A stretch of 55,438 nucleotides of DNA from VGJW01 sp035285595 (GCA_035285595.1 JAYKGV010000046.1:1-55438); one strand, 5' to 3'. Positions 25,186 through 33,366 are shown, numbered from the stretch's first letter. Program-made: numbers and translations. The notes: a model not told the origin generated them from the sequence alone.

Positions 25186-26450
25186 CCCGCGTGACGGAGG
25201 AGCCGCGCATCTTGATCGTGGGAGCAGGCCTCGCGGGCCTTGCGGCCGCCGTCGTCCTCGGGCGTCATGGCTTGCCGGTCCGGGTGCTTGAAGCCTCGGA
25301 GCGGTCGGGTGGCCGCGCCGGCGGGGATGTGGTGGATGATTGCGTGGTCGATCGAGGCTTTCAGGTCCTTTTTCCAGCCTACCCACACCTCCGGCAAGTT
25401 CTCGACCCGGCGGACCTCGACCTGAAACCCTTCAACCGTGGGGCCTGGCTCCGGGACGCGGACGGTCGCTGGCGCAGCCTCGTTGATCCCCGGCAGAATC
25501 CCGCTGCCCTGGCGGACCTCGTGGGGGCCCCTTGGTGGCGTGCGGGAGACGCCCTGGCCCTGCTACGCCTGACTTGGAAGTCCCTGCGGGCATCGGGAAG
25601 GGACCCGGGCTATCGACCAGCGGGGGACACGGCCACCTTGCTGCGGGAGGCCGGAGTGTCTCGCGAGCTCACGGAAGCCTTCTTTCTCCCTTTCTTCGGG
25701 GGGATCCAACTCGATGACGACCTCGGTGGCCGGGCGGAAGACACCTTGCACTACTGGCACATGCTGGCCGGGGGTGGAGCGGCGTTACCGGCACGTGGCA
25801 TGCAGACACTGCCCGACCGATTGGCCACTCTTGCCCAGGCCGACATCATCCATGGGGCGCAAGTGGTCGACTGGCTCGTCACCCGTGGTCGGGTGACAGG
25901 CGCACGCACGGCTGATGGCCGAAAATGGACGGCACAGGCCGTATTACTGGCTACCGAGCCCTCGAGTTGGTCGCACCTGCTGCCCGAGTTGCCTCGGCCA
26001 CCCGGTCGCGCAGCCTGCAGTCTCCACATCCTCACGGATGTGCCGCTGATTCCGGGCCGACGGCTTCTTCTGGGACGCGCAGCCGATCCCTTCCGGGTAG
26101 CTTGCCCTGTCTCGGCGGCCGCCCCCTCCTATGCGCCATCAGGTCAGCATCAGACGGTCTTCCAGCTCCGTACGAGACTGCAGGGTACGGACCACGAGCA
26201 GCTCATGCAGCAACTCGTGGCATCCCTCGCCCCGGGCAGGCCCATCCAGCCACGCCTCCTCGCCGCACACGAAGATCGACACGCCCAGCACGTTTTGCCT
26301 GTTGGCGGCTTGCCCCTGCCTGCAGAACCACGCCCAGGCCTGTTCCTCGCGACCGACGCCCAAGTCAGATCGAGTATAGATGGAGCGATTGCCGCGGGCA
26401 TGAACGCCGCCCACAGGCTGGAAGAGGCCTTGAGAACACTGGCACCTTGA
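25182..26450 (+). CDS. FAD-dependent amine-oxidase/protoporphyrinogen-oxidase-like protein
   Basis: 422 residues from GTG at 25182 (AAGGAAG upstream, GTGA overlap with phrB); a GTG at 25191 is also in frame. The dinucleotide-binding motif is RILIVGAGLAGLAAAVVLGR followed by an acidic end (VLEASERSGGRAG), and the C-terminal FAD motif is GLFLATDAQVRSSIDGAIAAG. The central FFLPFFGGIQLDDD segment is typical of the amine-oxidase-like proteins found beside photolyase in light-induced clusters. The substrate is unknown; carotenoid/phytoene-like or lipid substrates are possible. It converges on the SDR gene with a 6-nt gap. Confidence 0.88.
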   Translation: MTRVTEEPRILIVGAGLAGLAAAVVLGRHGLPVRVLEASERSGGRAGGDVVDDCVVDRGFQVLFPAYPHLRQVLDPADLDLKPFNRGAWLRDADGRWRSLVDPRQNPAALADLVGAPWWRAGDALALLRLTWKSLRASGRDPGYRPAGDTATLLREAGVSRELTEAFFLPFFGGIQLDDDLGGRAEDTLHYWHMLAGGGAALPARGMQTLPDRLATLAQADIIHGAQVVDWLVTRGRVTGARTADGRKWTAQAVLLATEPSSWSHLLPELPRPPGRAACSLHILTDVPLIPGRRLLLGRAADPFRVACPVSAAAPSYAPSGQHQTVFQLRTRLQGTDHEQLMQQLVASLAPGRPIQPRLLAAHEDRHAQHVLPVGGLPLPAEPRPGLFLATDAQVRSSIDGAIAAGMNAAHRLEEALRTLAP

Positions 26451-26456
26451 AGAGGA

Positions 26457-27212
26457 TCAGGCTTGGCGCCCCCCCTTGGGCACCCCCGCTCCCAATCCTC
26501 CGTCGATTCCCAGCACCTGTCCGGTCATCCAAGTGCCCTCGTCGCCCAGCAGGTGTGCGGCGAGCGCCGCCACCTCGTCGGCCTGGCCCACGCGCCCCAT
26601 GGGATGCATGGCGGCCGATGCGGCACGGGCGGCCTCGGAACGCAAAAGTCCGGCTGCCAAGGGCGTATCGGTCAGGGCAGGCGCGACAGCATTGACACGA
26701 ATCCCGAAGGAAGCGTAGGAGATGGCCGCAGACCGGACGAGCCCGGCGACTGCAGCTTTGGAGGCCGCGATGGCCTCGTGGCTCGCCAAGCCGACCTGAC
26801 CAGCCACGCTGCCGAAGGCCACGATGGCACCGGATCGCTGGGCCATCATTCCGGGAAGGACAGCCCGCATCGTCACCCAGAGGGTCCTGACGTTGGCATG
26901 CAAGGCCGCATCGAGATCCTCCAGTCGGGTCAGGTGCATGGGGCGGATCAAGATGGACCCCACTGCGTGGGCCAGTCCGTCGAGGGAGCCGAAACGTTCC
27001 TGAGCCTTTGTCACCGCGGCTTCCATCGCGCTCGGATCGCCGGCATCGGCAGGAACGGCGAGGGTGGATTCCCCGAGTTCCGCCACCAGAGACTCAAGAG
27101 GCTCCTCGCGCCTTGCCACCAGAACGACCTGGTCCCCCCGCGCCACCAGCCGACGGGCCAGCGCGGAACCGATACCGCCCGAGGCACCCGTAATCAGAAC
27201 CGTACGTGGCAT
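26457..27212 (-). CDS. Short-chain dehydrogenase/reductase lacking the catalytic Tyr
   Basis: 251 residues from ATG at 27212, four nt after AGGAGG. Classical SDR features: VLITGASGGIGSALARRL (TGxxxGIG), DGLAHAVG and AFGSVAGQVG, and the C-terminal TGQVLGIDGGLG. The active-site YxxxK is replaced: the segment reads SHEAIAASKAAVAG, where the position four before Lys is Ile. I recall the same HEAIAAxK pattern in SDRs next to photolyase genes, so this may be a subfamily trait, not a decayed enzyme. It is probably NAD(P)-binding, but the chemistry may be atypical. Confidence 0.88.
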   Translation of the reverse strand: MPRTVLITGASGGIGSALARRLVARGDQVVLVARREEPLESLVAELGESTLAVPADAGDPSAMEAAVTKAQERFGSLDGLAHAVGSILIRPMHLTRLEDLDAALHANVRTLWVTMRAVLPGMMAQRSGAIVAFGSVAGQVGLASHEAIAASKAAVAGLVRSAAISYASFGIRVNAVAPALTDTPLAAGLLRSEAARAASAAMHPMGRVGQADEVAALAAHLLGDEGTWMTGQVLGIDGGLGAGVPKGGRQA

Positions 27213-27224
27213 GGCGCCTCCTTT

Positions 27225-27244
27225 TGTAAACAATATCTAGACAA
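27225..27244 (-). promoter_or_regulatory. Two direct repeats with 11-nt period upstream of SDR
   Basis: On the minus strand TTGTCTAGA (27236-27244) is followed two bases later by TTGTTTACA (27225-27233), 7 of 9 identical, just before the ribosome site of the SDR gene. An 11-bp period is what CarH-type MerR tetramers use on DNA. The exact CarH half-site (nTnnTACAn) is not matched, so this is a candidate only. Confidence 0.35.
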
Positions 27245-27300
27245 AGCCTACCACGGCTTCGAATTCATGCCACCAGAGGTCGGGGGTGCCCCCGCGGCCG

Positions 27301-28092
27301 TCAGGTTCCGGAACGTCGCGGCGGCCAGGGCACGAAGGCACTCGTCCGAGCTACATAGTCGCCGTAGGCCGGCTTGCGGGCGATCAATCCCTCCTCCAGC
27401 AGCGTCACGCCTGAGACGCGCAGCAAGAGATACGTCATGCCCGCCGGGGCCAACCAGACCCACCAGGCACTGGTGGCTGCGGCCGCGACCCCTCCGAATC
27501 CCCACCAGAGCAAGGACTCGCCAAAATAATTGGGATGACGACTGTAACGCCACAGTCCCTGATCAAGGATTTCTTCCGTCGAGCCCCGCCGGGTTCGAAA
27601 ACGTGTCAGTTGGCTGTCCGCGATCGTCTCGAGAACCAAGCCGAGGCCCCAAGCCAGCACTCCCATCGCATCCCAAGGGGTAACTGCGGCGGGTCCGATG
27701 GCCACGCAAGCGGCCTGCAAGGGCAAGGAAAGGCCCCAAGCCAGCACGGCCTGCAGCATGAACACCTTGAAGAAGGAACGCCACCAAAAGGTCGGGCCAT
27801 CCGCCCGCCGAAAGGCGGCATAACGCGCATCCTCAGGATGACCGAACTGCCGGCGCCCAAGATGAATTCCCAGCCGCAAGGCCCACGCCCCGACCATACC
27901 CGCGAGCAGGAAGGCACGCCAATGCCCGAATCCTGCCCGCCAGGCGACCACCCCAAGGATGAGCGCAAAGACCGGCCCCCAGAAGGCATCAATGATCGAA
28001 GCATTGCGCAGTTTCAGCGACAACAGCCAAAGGACAGCCATCAAGGCTGCCGCCGCCCCGAGGGTCCACGGCGCCACCTCAAGCAGGGTCAA
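27301..28092 (-). CDS. DUF1295 membrane enzyme (steroid 5-alpha-reductase-like)
   Basis: 263 residues from TTG at 28092 in a TTGA overlap with hemH. About six membrane segments. The signature NASIIDAFWGPVF near the N-terminus and the C-terminal LWRYSRHPNYFGESLLWWGF followed by EEGLIARKPAYGDYVARTSAF define DUF1295, related to the isoprenylcysteine methyltransferase/5-alpha-reductase fold. Members of this family recur in light- and singlet-oxygen-induced gene clusters, apparently in lipid modification. The reaction is not proven. Confidence 0.9.
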   Translation of the reverse strand: MTLLEVAPWTLGAAAALMAVLWLLSLKLRNASIIDAFWGPVFALILGVVAWRAGFGHWRAFLLAGMVGAWALRLGIHLGRRQFGHPEDARYAAFRRADGPTFWWRSFFKVFMLQAVLAWGLSLPLQAACVAIGPAAVTPWDAMGVLAWGLGLVLETIADSQLTRFRTRRGSTEEILDQGLWRYSRHPNYFGESLLWWGFGGVAAAATSAWWVWLAPAGMTYLLLRVSGVTLLEEGLIARKPAYGDYVARTSAFVPWPPRRSGT

Positions 28093-29162
28093 GCGTGCGC
28101 ACCGACCTGAGGCACGAGGCCCAGTCCCCGAACCATTTCCTCAAGAGCTTCCACCCAGTGATCCTCGGCATTCAGTCCCGGGACCAGAACGAGGGACCGC
28201 CCGCCAGCCGCAACAAAGTCCTCTGAAGCGCGCAGCCCAATCTCCTCGAGCGTTTCAAGACAGTCGGCCGTGAAGGCTGGGCAAGCGACGACCACGTCCT
28301 TGTGTCCCGAACGGACCAAGTCCGGCAGGACCTCGTCGGTGTAAGGGCGAATCCAGGGGGTGCGCCCCAAGCGGGACTGGAACGCGACCGACCAACGGCC
28401 GGGAGCGAGATCAAGGAGCGCAGCAAGGCGCCTGGAGGTCTCCATGCACTGTGCACGATAGCAATGCCTGTTGGCGGCGACTATGGCCTCACAACAGGAG
28501 GCGGAAGCCAGGCAATGAGACCCTGTGGGATCGGACTTGCGACACTGGCGCTCGGGCAGACCGTGGTAACTGAGCAGCAGATGGGCATCAGGCCTCGTCT
28601 CCAACGTCCGTTCGATCTGCCGCGCCATCGCACGCAAGAAGGCCGGGTGATCGTAGAACGCACCCAGCACGCGCACCTGCGGGACATTCCATTCATCTGC
28701 CAAAAGGTGGAAGACCCGCTCGAGCGTCGATCCTGTGGAAGAGGAGGCATATTGCGGATAAAGAGGCACGACCAGAAGCTCGTCCACCCCCTCACCCGCA
28801 AGCCGGGCCAACGCCTCGGAGAGAGAAGGGCGGCCATAGCGCATGCCGAGGACCACAGGGGTCTGCGGCCCCAGCCGTACCGAGAGCTTCGAGGCCAGAT
28901 CCTCGGAATGAAACAGCAAGGGCGAGCCGCGATCGGTCCAGATCTTGCCATAGGCTTCCGCCGAGCGACGGGGACGGAAGGGCAGGATGACCATGCGCAG
29001 CAGCAGTTGTCGGGCAACTGCCGGAATGTCGAGCACCCGAGGATCCGACAGGAACTCCGCGAGATAACGGCGCACCTCCGGCGCACGGGGCGCATCCGGG
29101 GTGCCGAGATTCACCAGGAGGACGCCCTGCTTCGGCTGACGGCGAGCCATGGTCGAGCTCAT
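28089..29162 (-). CDS. hemH: Ferrochelatase
   Basis: 357 residues from ATG at 29162 in the ATGA overlap with the regulator gene. It inserts Fe2+ into protoporphyrin IX, the last step of protohaem synthesis. Motifs: GVLLVNLGTPDAP, YGKIWTDRGSPLLFH, LGMRYGRPS, VVPLYPQYASSSTGS, LLLSYHGLPERQ (metal-binding His), FQSRLGRTPWIRPYTD and PAFTADCLETLEEIG. The insert around CRKSDPTGSHCLASASCCEA and HCYRAQC holds six cysteines within about 45 residues. Some bacterial ferrochelatases carry a [2Fe-2S] cluster, so one is possible here. Translational coupling to a CarH-type regulator is unusual for hemH. Confidence 0.94.
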   Translation of the reverse strand: MSSTMARRQPKQGVLLVNLGTPDAPRAPEVRRYLAEFLSDPRVLDIPAVARQLLLRMVILPFRPRRSAEAYGKIWTDRGSPLLFHSEDLASKLSVRLGPQTPVVLGMRYGRPSLSEALARLAGEGVDELLVVPLYPQYASSSTGSTLERVFHLLADEWNVPQVRVLGAFYDHPAFLRAMARQIERTLETRPDAHLLLSYHGLPERQCRKSDPTGSHCLASASCCEAIVAANRHCYRAQCMETSRRLAALLDLAPGRWSVAFQSRLGRTPWIRPYTDEVLPDLVRSGHKDVVVACPAFTADCLETLEEIGLRASEDFVAAGGRSLVLVPGLNAEDHWVEALEEMVRGLGLVPQVGAHA

Positions 29163-30121
29163 CGCTTCAGGATCTCGGGCAAGGACATCTGCGCGATTGA
29201 AGCGCCTGGCGGCCAGACCCTGATGCCAGCCCCCTTGAGTTCAAGGTCAGGCTGTACTCCTTGGCCTCCCACGTGCAGTCCGACTCGATCCCCCCACCGA
29301 CGCGCAAGCCCCAGAAGTGCCTCTTTGTGCTGCAGGAAGATCGGGCTCCGCATGACCGAAAGATATACCGCTTGGGGATCCAGCTTGCCCAAGGCCCTTT
29401 CGAGGTCCTCGAAGGGAACCGAGGCCCCCAGGTGCAAGACTCTGGCACCGGCCTGTGAGATATAGAAAGCCACCAGCAAGGCGCCGAACTCGTGCCACTC
29501 GTCCGGGAAACAAGCGGTGACGACATAAGGCAGCGACGTATCCCTGTTCCGCGAGATATCCAAGAGCCGATGCAAGCGCCGGGTGAAGGCCTGGCTCGCG
29601 AGATGCTCGCCTGTGACAGAACAAACGCCTTCGTGCCAGAGTTCACCTATTCTGATGGTCGCCGGCCGAATGACATTTTCCACCGCGACGGTGACGCTGT
29701 AGCGCGCAAAGGCTTGGTCGAGAGCCGTTTCAATGGCGAACTCGTCCATCTGCACGGCCCCTTGGACCAGACGTTCGACCAAGGCGTCGATCATGGCGGA
29801 AGGCGCCCCGCCGGGACCAGGCTCAACCAACGGCTCAAGCATCCGAGCGGAGGATTCGTGACGTGGCGGCACGGGCAAAGGTTCCGCCAGAAGGGCCTCA
29901 ACCCCGAGGCCGGCAATCTCCCCGATCGATCGACCCTCATCCAGCAGGGACTTGACCCGGCGCAGGACCTGAATGTCGCGATCCGTGTAGAGCCTGTGGC
30001 CCTTGGGCGAGCGGACAGGGCTCAGCAGGTCGTAACGCTTCTCCCAAGCGCGGAGCAACATCGGCGAGAACCCGGTCAAACGGGCCACCGAGCTCATCTT
30101 GTAGGGGCCGAGTTCACGCAC
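29159..30121 (-). CDS. CarH-type MerR/B12-binding transcription regulator
   Basis: 320 residues from GTG at 30121. The MerR winged helix is YKMSSVARLTGFSP..LRAWEKRY (about 7-60). After a linker come a four-helix cap (about 105-190) and a cobalamin-binding Rossmann domain (195-320). The light-sensor residues of CarH are all present: Trp162 and Glu172-His173 in W-x9-EH, and the cobalamin-ligand motif ExHxxG (Glu208, His210, Gly213, in FPDEWHEFG). Expected: AdoB12 in the dark makes a DNA-binding tetramer, and light breaks it. The stop overlaps hemH (ATGA). Its own promoter lies at 30148-30176. Confidence 0.9.
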   Translation of the reverse strand: MRELGPYKMSSVARLTGFSPMLLRAWEKRYDLLSPVRSPKGHRLYTDRDIQVLRRVKSLLDEGRSIGEIAGLGVEALLAEPLPVPPRHESSARMLEPLVEPGPGGAPSAMIDALVERLVQGAVQMDEFAIETALDQAFARYSVTVAVENVIRPATIRIGELWHEGVCSVTGEHLASQAFTRRLHRLLDISRNRDTSLPYVVTACFPDEWHEFGALLVAFYISQAGARVLHLGASVPFEDLERALGKLDPQAVYLSVMRSPIFLQHKEALLGLARRWGDRVGLHVGGQGVQPDLELKGAGIRVWPPGASIAQMSLPEILKR

Positions 30122-30147
30122 ACGAACGCCTCATCCCGGGACACCCC

Positions 30148-30176
30148 ATGTTTGGCCCACGCCGAGGGCTTGTCAA
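30148..30176 (-). promoter_or_regulatory. Promoter candidate for the carH-like/hemH/DUF1295 operon
   Basis: Minus strand: -35 TTGACA (consensus; 30171-30176), 17-nt spacer, -10 AAACAT (30148-30153). The predicted start near 30141 is about 20 nt before GTG 30121, leaving a GAGG site in the leader. Seen by eye. The decamer TCATCCCGGG occurs at 30131-30140 and again at 30203-30212 in the same intergenic gap. Confidence 0.5.
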
Positions 30177-30240
30177 GTAATTGAGAGGTTCCCGTCTAGC
30201 CTTCATCCCGGGTGGTCTTCGGAGGGCAGAGGGCGGGTAT

Positions 30241-31542
30241 GTGGAACCCAGGAGCAACCGCTTGCCCGTACGCACCTCAGGAATCGTCCCTGTCCCCCCC
30301 GGGAGACGGGGCGCATCCAATCCCGCGATCACGTCCGAGACCCATTCCCCCGAAGTCGCAACCCAGCTGACGCGGGATAGCCTGCAAGCCGGCAAAGATT
30401 CCAGTACCGCGCCTGCGCCCCTCGCTGCCACCGTTGCCGCCGCGAAAGCCGCGGCGGCGGCGGCCGCTCGGCCGGCCGCCCCTCCCCCCTCACCATCGTT
30501 CCACGTGCCGCTGATTACCGTGCTCGGTGCGCCGGGCCGGAATCCCCTCGAGCAGAACACCCGCGTGACCCGCGACTACCACAAGCTGTCCGAGGCTTTC
30601 AGGGCGTGGCTGGGGCAGCCGGAATTCCCGAGTTGGATGACCTTCGGCCAGCACGCCTCCCACGAGGTGGGCCTCTCGATGCGCAGCATGGCACTGGCCC
30701 GGCGACTGCTGGACGACCTCAAACATGGCCTGACGCGGGAACCCCACCGCATCCACCGCTGGGGACCTGCCGTAGCTGACGACCTCGCAGGCATTCTTGC
30801 TCATCAAGGAGCCTTGCGCCAAGCGGTCTCAATGGTTCTGGCCGAGTCGCACCTCGGTCCCCTCGACTTGGTGGCTCCAGGTATCTGGCCGGCCGGCAAG
30901 GTCCTGGCGGCGCTTCCCCGCGTGGTTCGTTCCGTCGAGACCATGGCAGGGCGACTGGAAGAGGGCAATCGCCTGGTGCATGACCACATCGCTCCGGCCT
31001 TCGAGGCCTTCCTTCGTGCCGAGTCGAGGGGGCAGGACGGCCTGAAAGCTCTCGACTCCGCGGGGTACGTCAGGGGAGGGCCCAAAGATCCCGAAGGTCT
31101 GATCCACGAGGCCTTCACCTGGTACCGTTCGGCCCGGCTTGCACCCAATCCCGACGACCGTGCCGAGAAGATGCATCGTGGCAATCTGTTGCTCGGCATC
31201 CACGAACAGAAAAATGTCCTGCAACCCATCTTTGACCAGGTCACACAAGAATTCGCTTCCGCCTCCCACGGCCTTGCCATCCACGATCCCGGCGGGAACT
31301 ATCCGGTCCTGCGCGACGGTCAGGGCAACTGGGCCGTCTATTCGGACCGCATGGGCCTCGGGCGGGATGGCAACTACTCGGAAGCGCCAGGAACCATTCC
31401 GGGCTACTTCCGCGCGCGCCTGCACGACGCCAGGCTGTTCGAGGAGCCCGCAGACGACGTGCGCCTGCCGGAGCGCCCCGCACGGGAACAGGGTGCGCGA
31501 CCGACGGGCCTGAGCGGCGATTGGACAAGCCTCGCCAGGTGA
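30241..31542 (+). CDS. Hypothetical protein with Ala/Pro-rich N-terminus
   Basis: 433 residues from GTG at 30241, with AGAGGG upstream; the frame is open to 30181. Residues 1-110 are low complexity (Ala, Pro, Ser) with no signal peptide. From about residue 115 comes a helical globular domain (DYHKLSEAFRAWLGQPEFPSW, GILAHQGALRQAVSMVLAES, LLLGIHEQKNVLQPIFDQVT). I do not recognise the family. The IHEQ motif and the roughly 300-residue size could point to an enzyme-like helical domain or an effector. An outer-membrane-barrel gene follows 40 nt downstream. Function unknown. Confidence 0.7.
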   Translation: MEPRSNRLPVRTSGIVPVPPGRRGASNPAITSETHSPEVATQLTRDSLQAGKDSSTAPAPLAATVAAAKAAAAAAARPAAPPPSPSFHVPLITVLGAPGRNPLEQNTRVTRDYHKLSEAFRAWLGQPEFPSWMTFGQHASHEVGLSMRSMALARRLLDDLKHGLTREPHRIHRWGPAVADDLAGILAHQGALRQAVSMVLAESHLGPLDLVAPGIWPAGKVLAALPRVVRSVETMAGRLEEGNRLVHDHIAPAFEAFLRAESRGQDGLKALDSAGYVRGGPKDPEGLIHEAFTWYRSARLAPNPDDRAEKMHRGNLLLGIHEQKNVLQPIFDQVTQEFASASHGLAIHDPGGNYPVLRDGQGNWAVYSDRMGLGRDGNYSEAPGTIPGYFRARLHDARLFEEPADDVRLPERPAREQGARPTGLSGDWTSLAR

Positions 31543-31582
31543 GTCACGATCGACGGGTCACCCGCTCGATGAGGAGTCACCG

Positions 31583-32497
31583 ATGACGACACGCCCTGCC
31601 TTGCTCGCGGCGACCCTCGCATCCTGCTGCCTTTGGACCTCGGCCGCACGCGCCGAGACCCTCATGCCCCCCGACCCCGCCCCAGCCGACGGAGAGGTTG
31701 CGTCACTGATCGCAGGTTGGGGATTTCCGGTACCCAACCCACCCGGTTCCGACCTCAAGATCGACGGTCAAGTCGAATGGGGTGCCCTCAGCGTCCTGAC
31801 CCACAAGATTCAATATGGCAGCCAGGGAACGGTCTTCGATTATGTCTATGACGGCCGGCAGGATACGCTGTTTCCCTTCCAACGCCTCCAGGCGGGACTG
31901 ACGTTCGGTGAGCGGCACAAGTGGGCTTTTCTCTACCAGCCCATCGATCTACGCACGCAAACGGTCCTTTCCGACGACGAACGGGTCGAGGAGGTGACTT
32001 TCCGCCGGGGCACGCCACTGGACATCCGCTATGGCTTCGATGCCTACCGGACCAGCTATCTCTATGATTTCGACCTCGATCCGGATCGGGAACTGGCACT
32101 AGGTCTCAGTCTCCAGATCCGCAACGCCATCTCTGTCTTCTCATCCGGAAATGGGGAACAGCGTGTGGTCCGGACGGACCTCGGCCCGGTCCCCCTCCTC
32201 AAGTTCAGAGCCCGCCAACCCATGGGGGGTAGAGCGTGGTGGGCGACAGACATCGACGGCTCGTATGCCACGAGCGCTGGCTTCAACGGCGTGGACTTCC
32301 CCTTTGAAGGCGCCCTGCTGGACGCTTCGCTCCGCACCGGCCTCTCGCTCTCGCCTAACTACGACGTGTTCGCCAACCTGAGATACCTGGGTGGGGGCGC
32401 AAAAGGGACCGAACGCATCAAGCAGCCTTTCAGTGACGGCTTTGCTGAGAATTGGCTGCAAACCCTCACCGTATCGTTCGGCATCGGCTTCAGATGA
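31583..32497 (+). CDS. Outer-membrane beta-barrel-like protein
   Basis: 304 residues with a signal peptide (ALLAATLASCCLWTSAARA). The mature part alternates polar and hydrophobic residues with Gly/aromatic girdles (VFDYVYDGRQDTLFPFQRLQ, LQAGLTFGERHKWAFLYQP, ELALGLSLQIRNAISVF) and ends in TVSFGIGFR, with Phe next to last, as in outer-membrane barrels. No specific family recognised. Ordered after the hypothetical protein on the same strand and followed by a hairpin, then the convergent suf operon. Confidence 0.75.
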   Translation: MTTRPALLAATLASCCLWTSAARAETLMPPDPAPADGEVASLIAGWGFPVPNPPGSDLKIDGQVEWGALSVLTHKIQYGSQGTVFDYVYDGRQDTLFPFQRLQAGLTFGERHKWAFLYQPIDLRTQTVLSDDERVEEVTFRRGTPLDIRYGFDAYRTSYLYDFDLDPDRELALGLSLQIRNAISVFSSGNGEQRVVRTDLGPVPLLKFRARQPMGGRAWWATDIDGSYATSAGFNGVDFPFEGALLDASLRTGLSLSPNYDVFANLRYLGGGAKGTERIKQPFSDGFAENWLQTLTVSFGIGFR

Positions 32498-32502
32498 GTT
32501 CC

Positions 32503-32525
32503 GGGACGCCCGGGTACGGCGTCCC
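32503..32525. terminator. Hairpin between barrel gene and suf operon end
   Basis: Perfect 8-bp stem GGGACGCC/GGCGTCCC with a 7-nt loop (CGGGTAC), 5 nt after the barrel stop and 9 nt beyond the sufT stop. Followed by a pyrimidine-rich but not T-only stretch. A bidirectional terminator for convergent genes is likely. Confidence 0.6.
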
Positions 32526-32534
32526 CTGCCCTCT

Positions 32535-32903
32535 TCAATACATGTTGAGCTGCAACTTGGCGACCTCGGACATCATGTCCTTGGTCCACGCAGGCTCCCA
32601 GGTCACTTCGACTTCCGCTTCCCAAACACCCTCGATGGCTTCGATCTTCTGCCGAACCTCACCCGGCATGCTGCCTGCGACAGGGCAACCGGGAGAGGTC
32701 AGCGTCATGACCACATAAGCCGTCCCATCCTTCGTGAGGCGGTGTTCGTAGATAAGCCCCAACTCATAGATATCGACCGGAATCTCGGGGTCGTGGATGG
32801 TCTTGAATACGGTGACCATCTCCTCCTCGAGACGTGCAATCTCATCCTCGGAATGGTTCGGCCGCATGAGGCCTTCCGGGTGCATGGAGACTTCTCCCGA
32901 CAT
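32535..32903 (-). CDS. sufT: SufT-like DUF59/MIP18 family Fe-S maturation protein
   Basis: 122 residues, last gene of the suf operon. DUF59 core: VTVFKTIHDPEIPVDIYELG, IYEHRLTKDGTAYVVMTLTS and PGCPVAGSMPGEVRQKI. SufT-like proteins help deliver Fe-S clusters to client proteins. The conserved Cys sits in TSPGCPVAG. The start is ATG at 32903, three nt after the sufU stop. Confidence 0.9.
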   Translation of the reverse strand: MSGEVSMHPEGLMRPNHSEDEIARLEEEMVTVFKTIHDPEIPVDIYELGLIYEHRLTKDGTAYVVMTLTSPGCPVAGSMPGEVRQKIEAIEGVWEAEVEVTWEPAWTKDMMSEVAKLQLNMY

Positions 32904-32906
32904 CTG

Positions 32907-33356
32907 TCAGCCCTCCGTAGAAACCGCGGCATCGACCCTGCGGTCCAAGGCCGCCACCAAGGTGTGCCAAGCGAGGCTGGCGCACTTGACCCGTGCGGGA
33001 TACTCCGCGACCCCCGCCAGGGCCGACAACTTGCCCAGTACGACCGCATCCGCTTCGCCCGTCGTCACCAGACGATGGAACTGTTCGTGCATGTCCCGCA
33101 CGGTGACTTCGTCCCTGCCACGCACTCCCTCGGTCATGAGCGAGGCCGAGGCCGTGGAAATGGCACAACCATCCCCCTCGAAGGCCACGTCGACCAAGCG
33201 CCCTTCCTCGACCTTCAACTGGACCACCAACTGGTCGCCGCACAGGGGATTGTGTCCGTGAGCCCGGTGGGTTGCGCCTTCCATGGGGCGACGGTTGCGT
33301 GGGCTACGGTTGTGATCGAGGATCACTTCCTGGTAGAGGTCTCTCAAGTCATCCAT
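32907..33356 (-). CDS. sufU: SufU zinc-dependent sulfurtransferase / scaffold
   Basis: 149 residues. Metal-binding set: Cys39, Asp41 (LCGD), Cys64 (GDGCAISTAS) and Cys125 (RVKCASLAW), exactly the SufU pattern, including the extra 18-residue loop (MTEGVRGRDEVTVRDMH region). SufU accepts persulfide from SufS and passes it to SufBCD. No SufE or SufA is encoded nearby, so SufU is the likely sulfur carrier. Confidence 0.93.
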   Translation of the reverse strand: MDDLRDLYQEVILDHNRSPRNRRPMEGATHRAHGHNPLCGDQLVVQLKVEEGRLVDVAFEGDGCAISTASASLMTEGVRGRDEVTVRDMHEQFHRLVTTGEADAVVLGKLSALAGVAEYPARVKCASLAWHTLVAALDRRVDAAVSTEG

Positions 33357-33366
33357 CGCTTACCCC

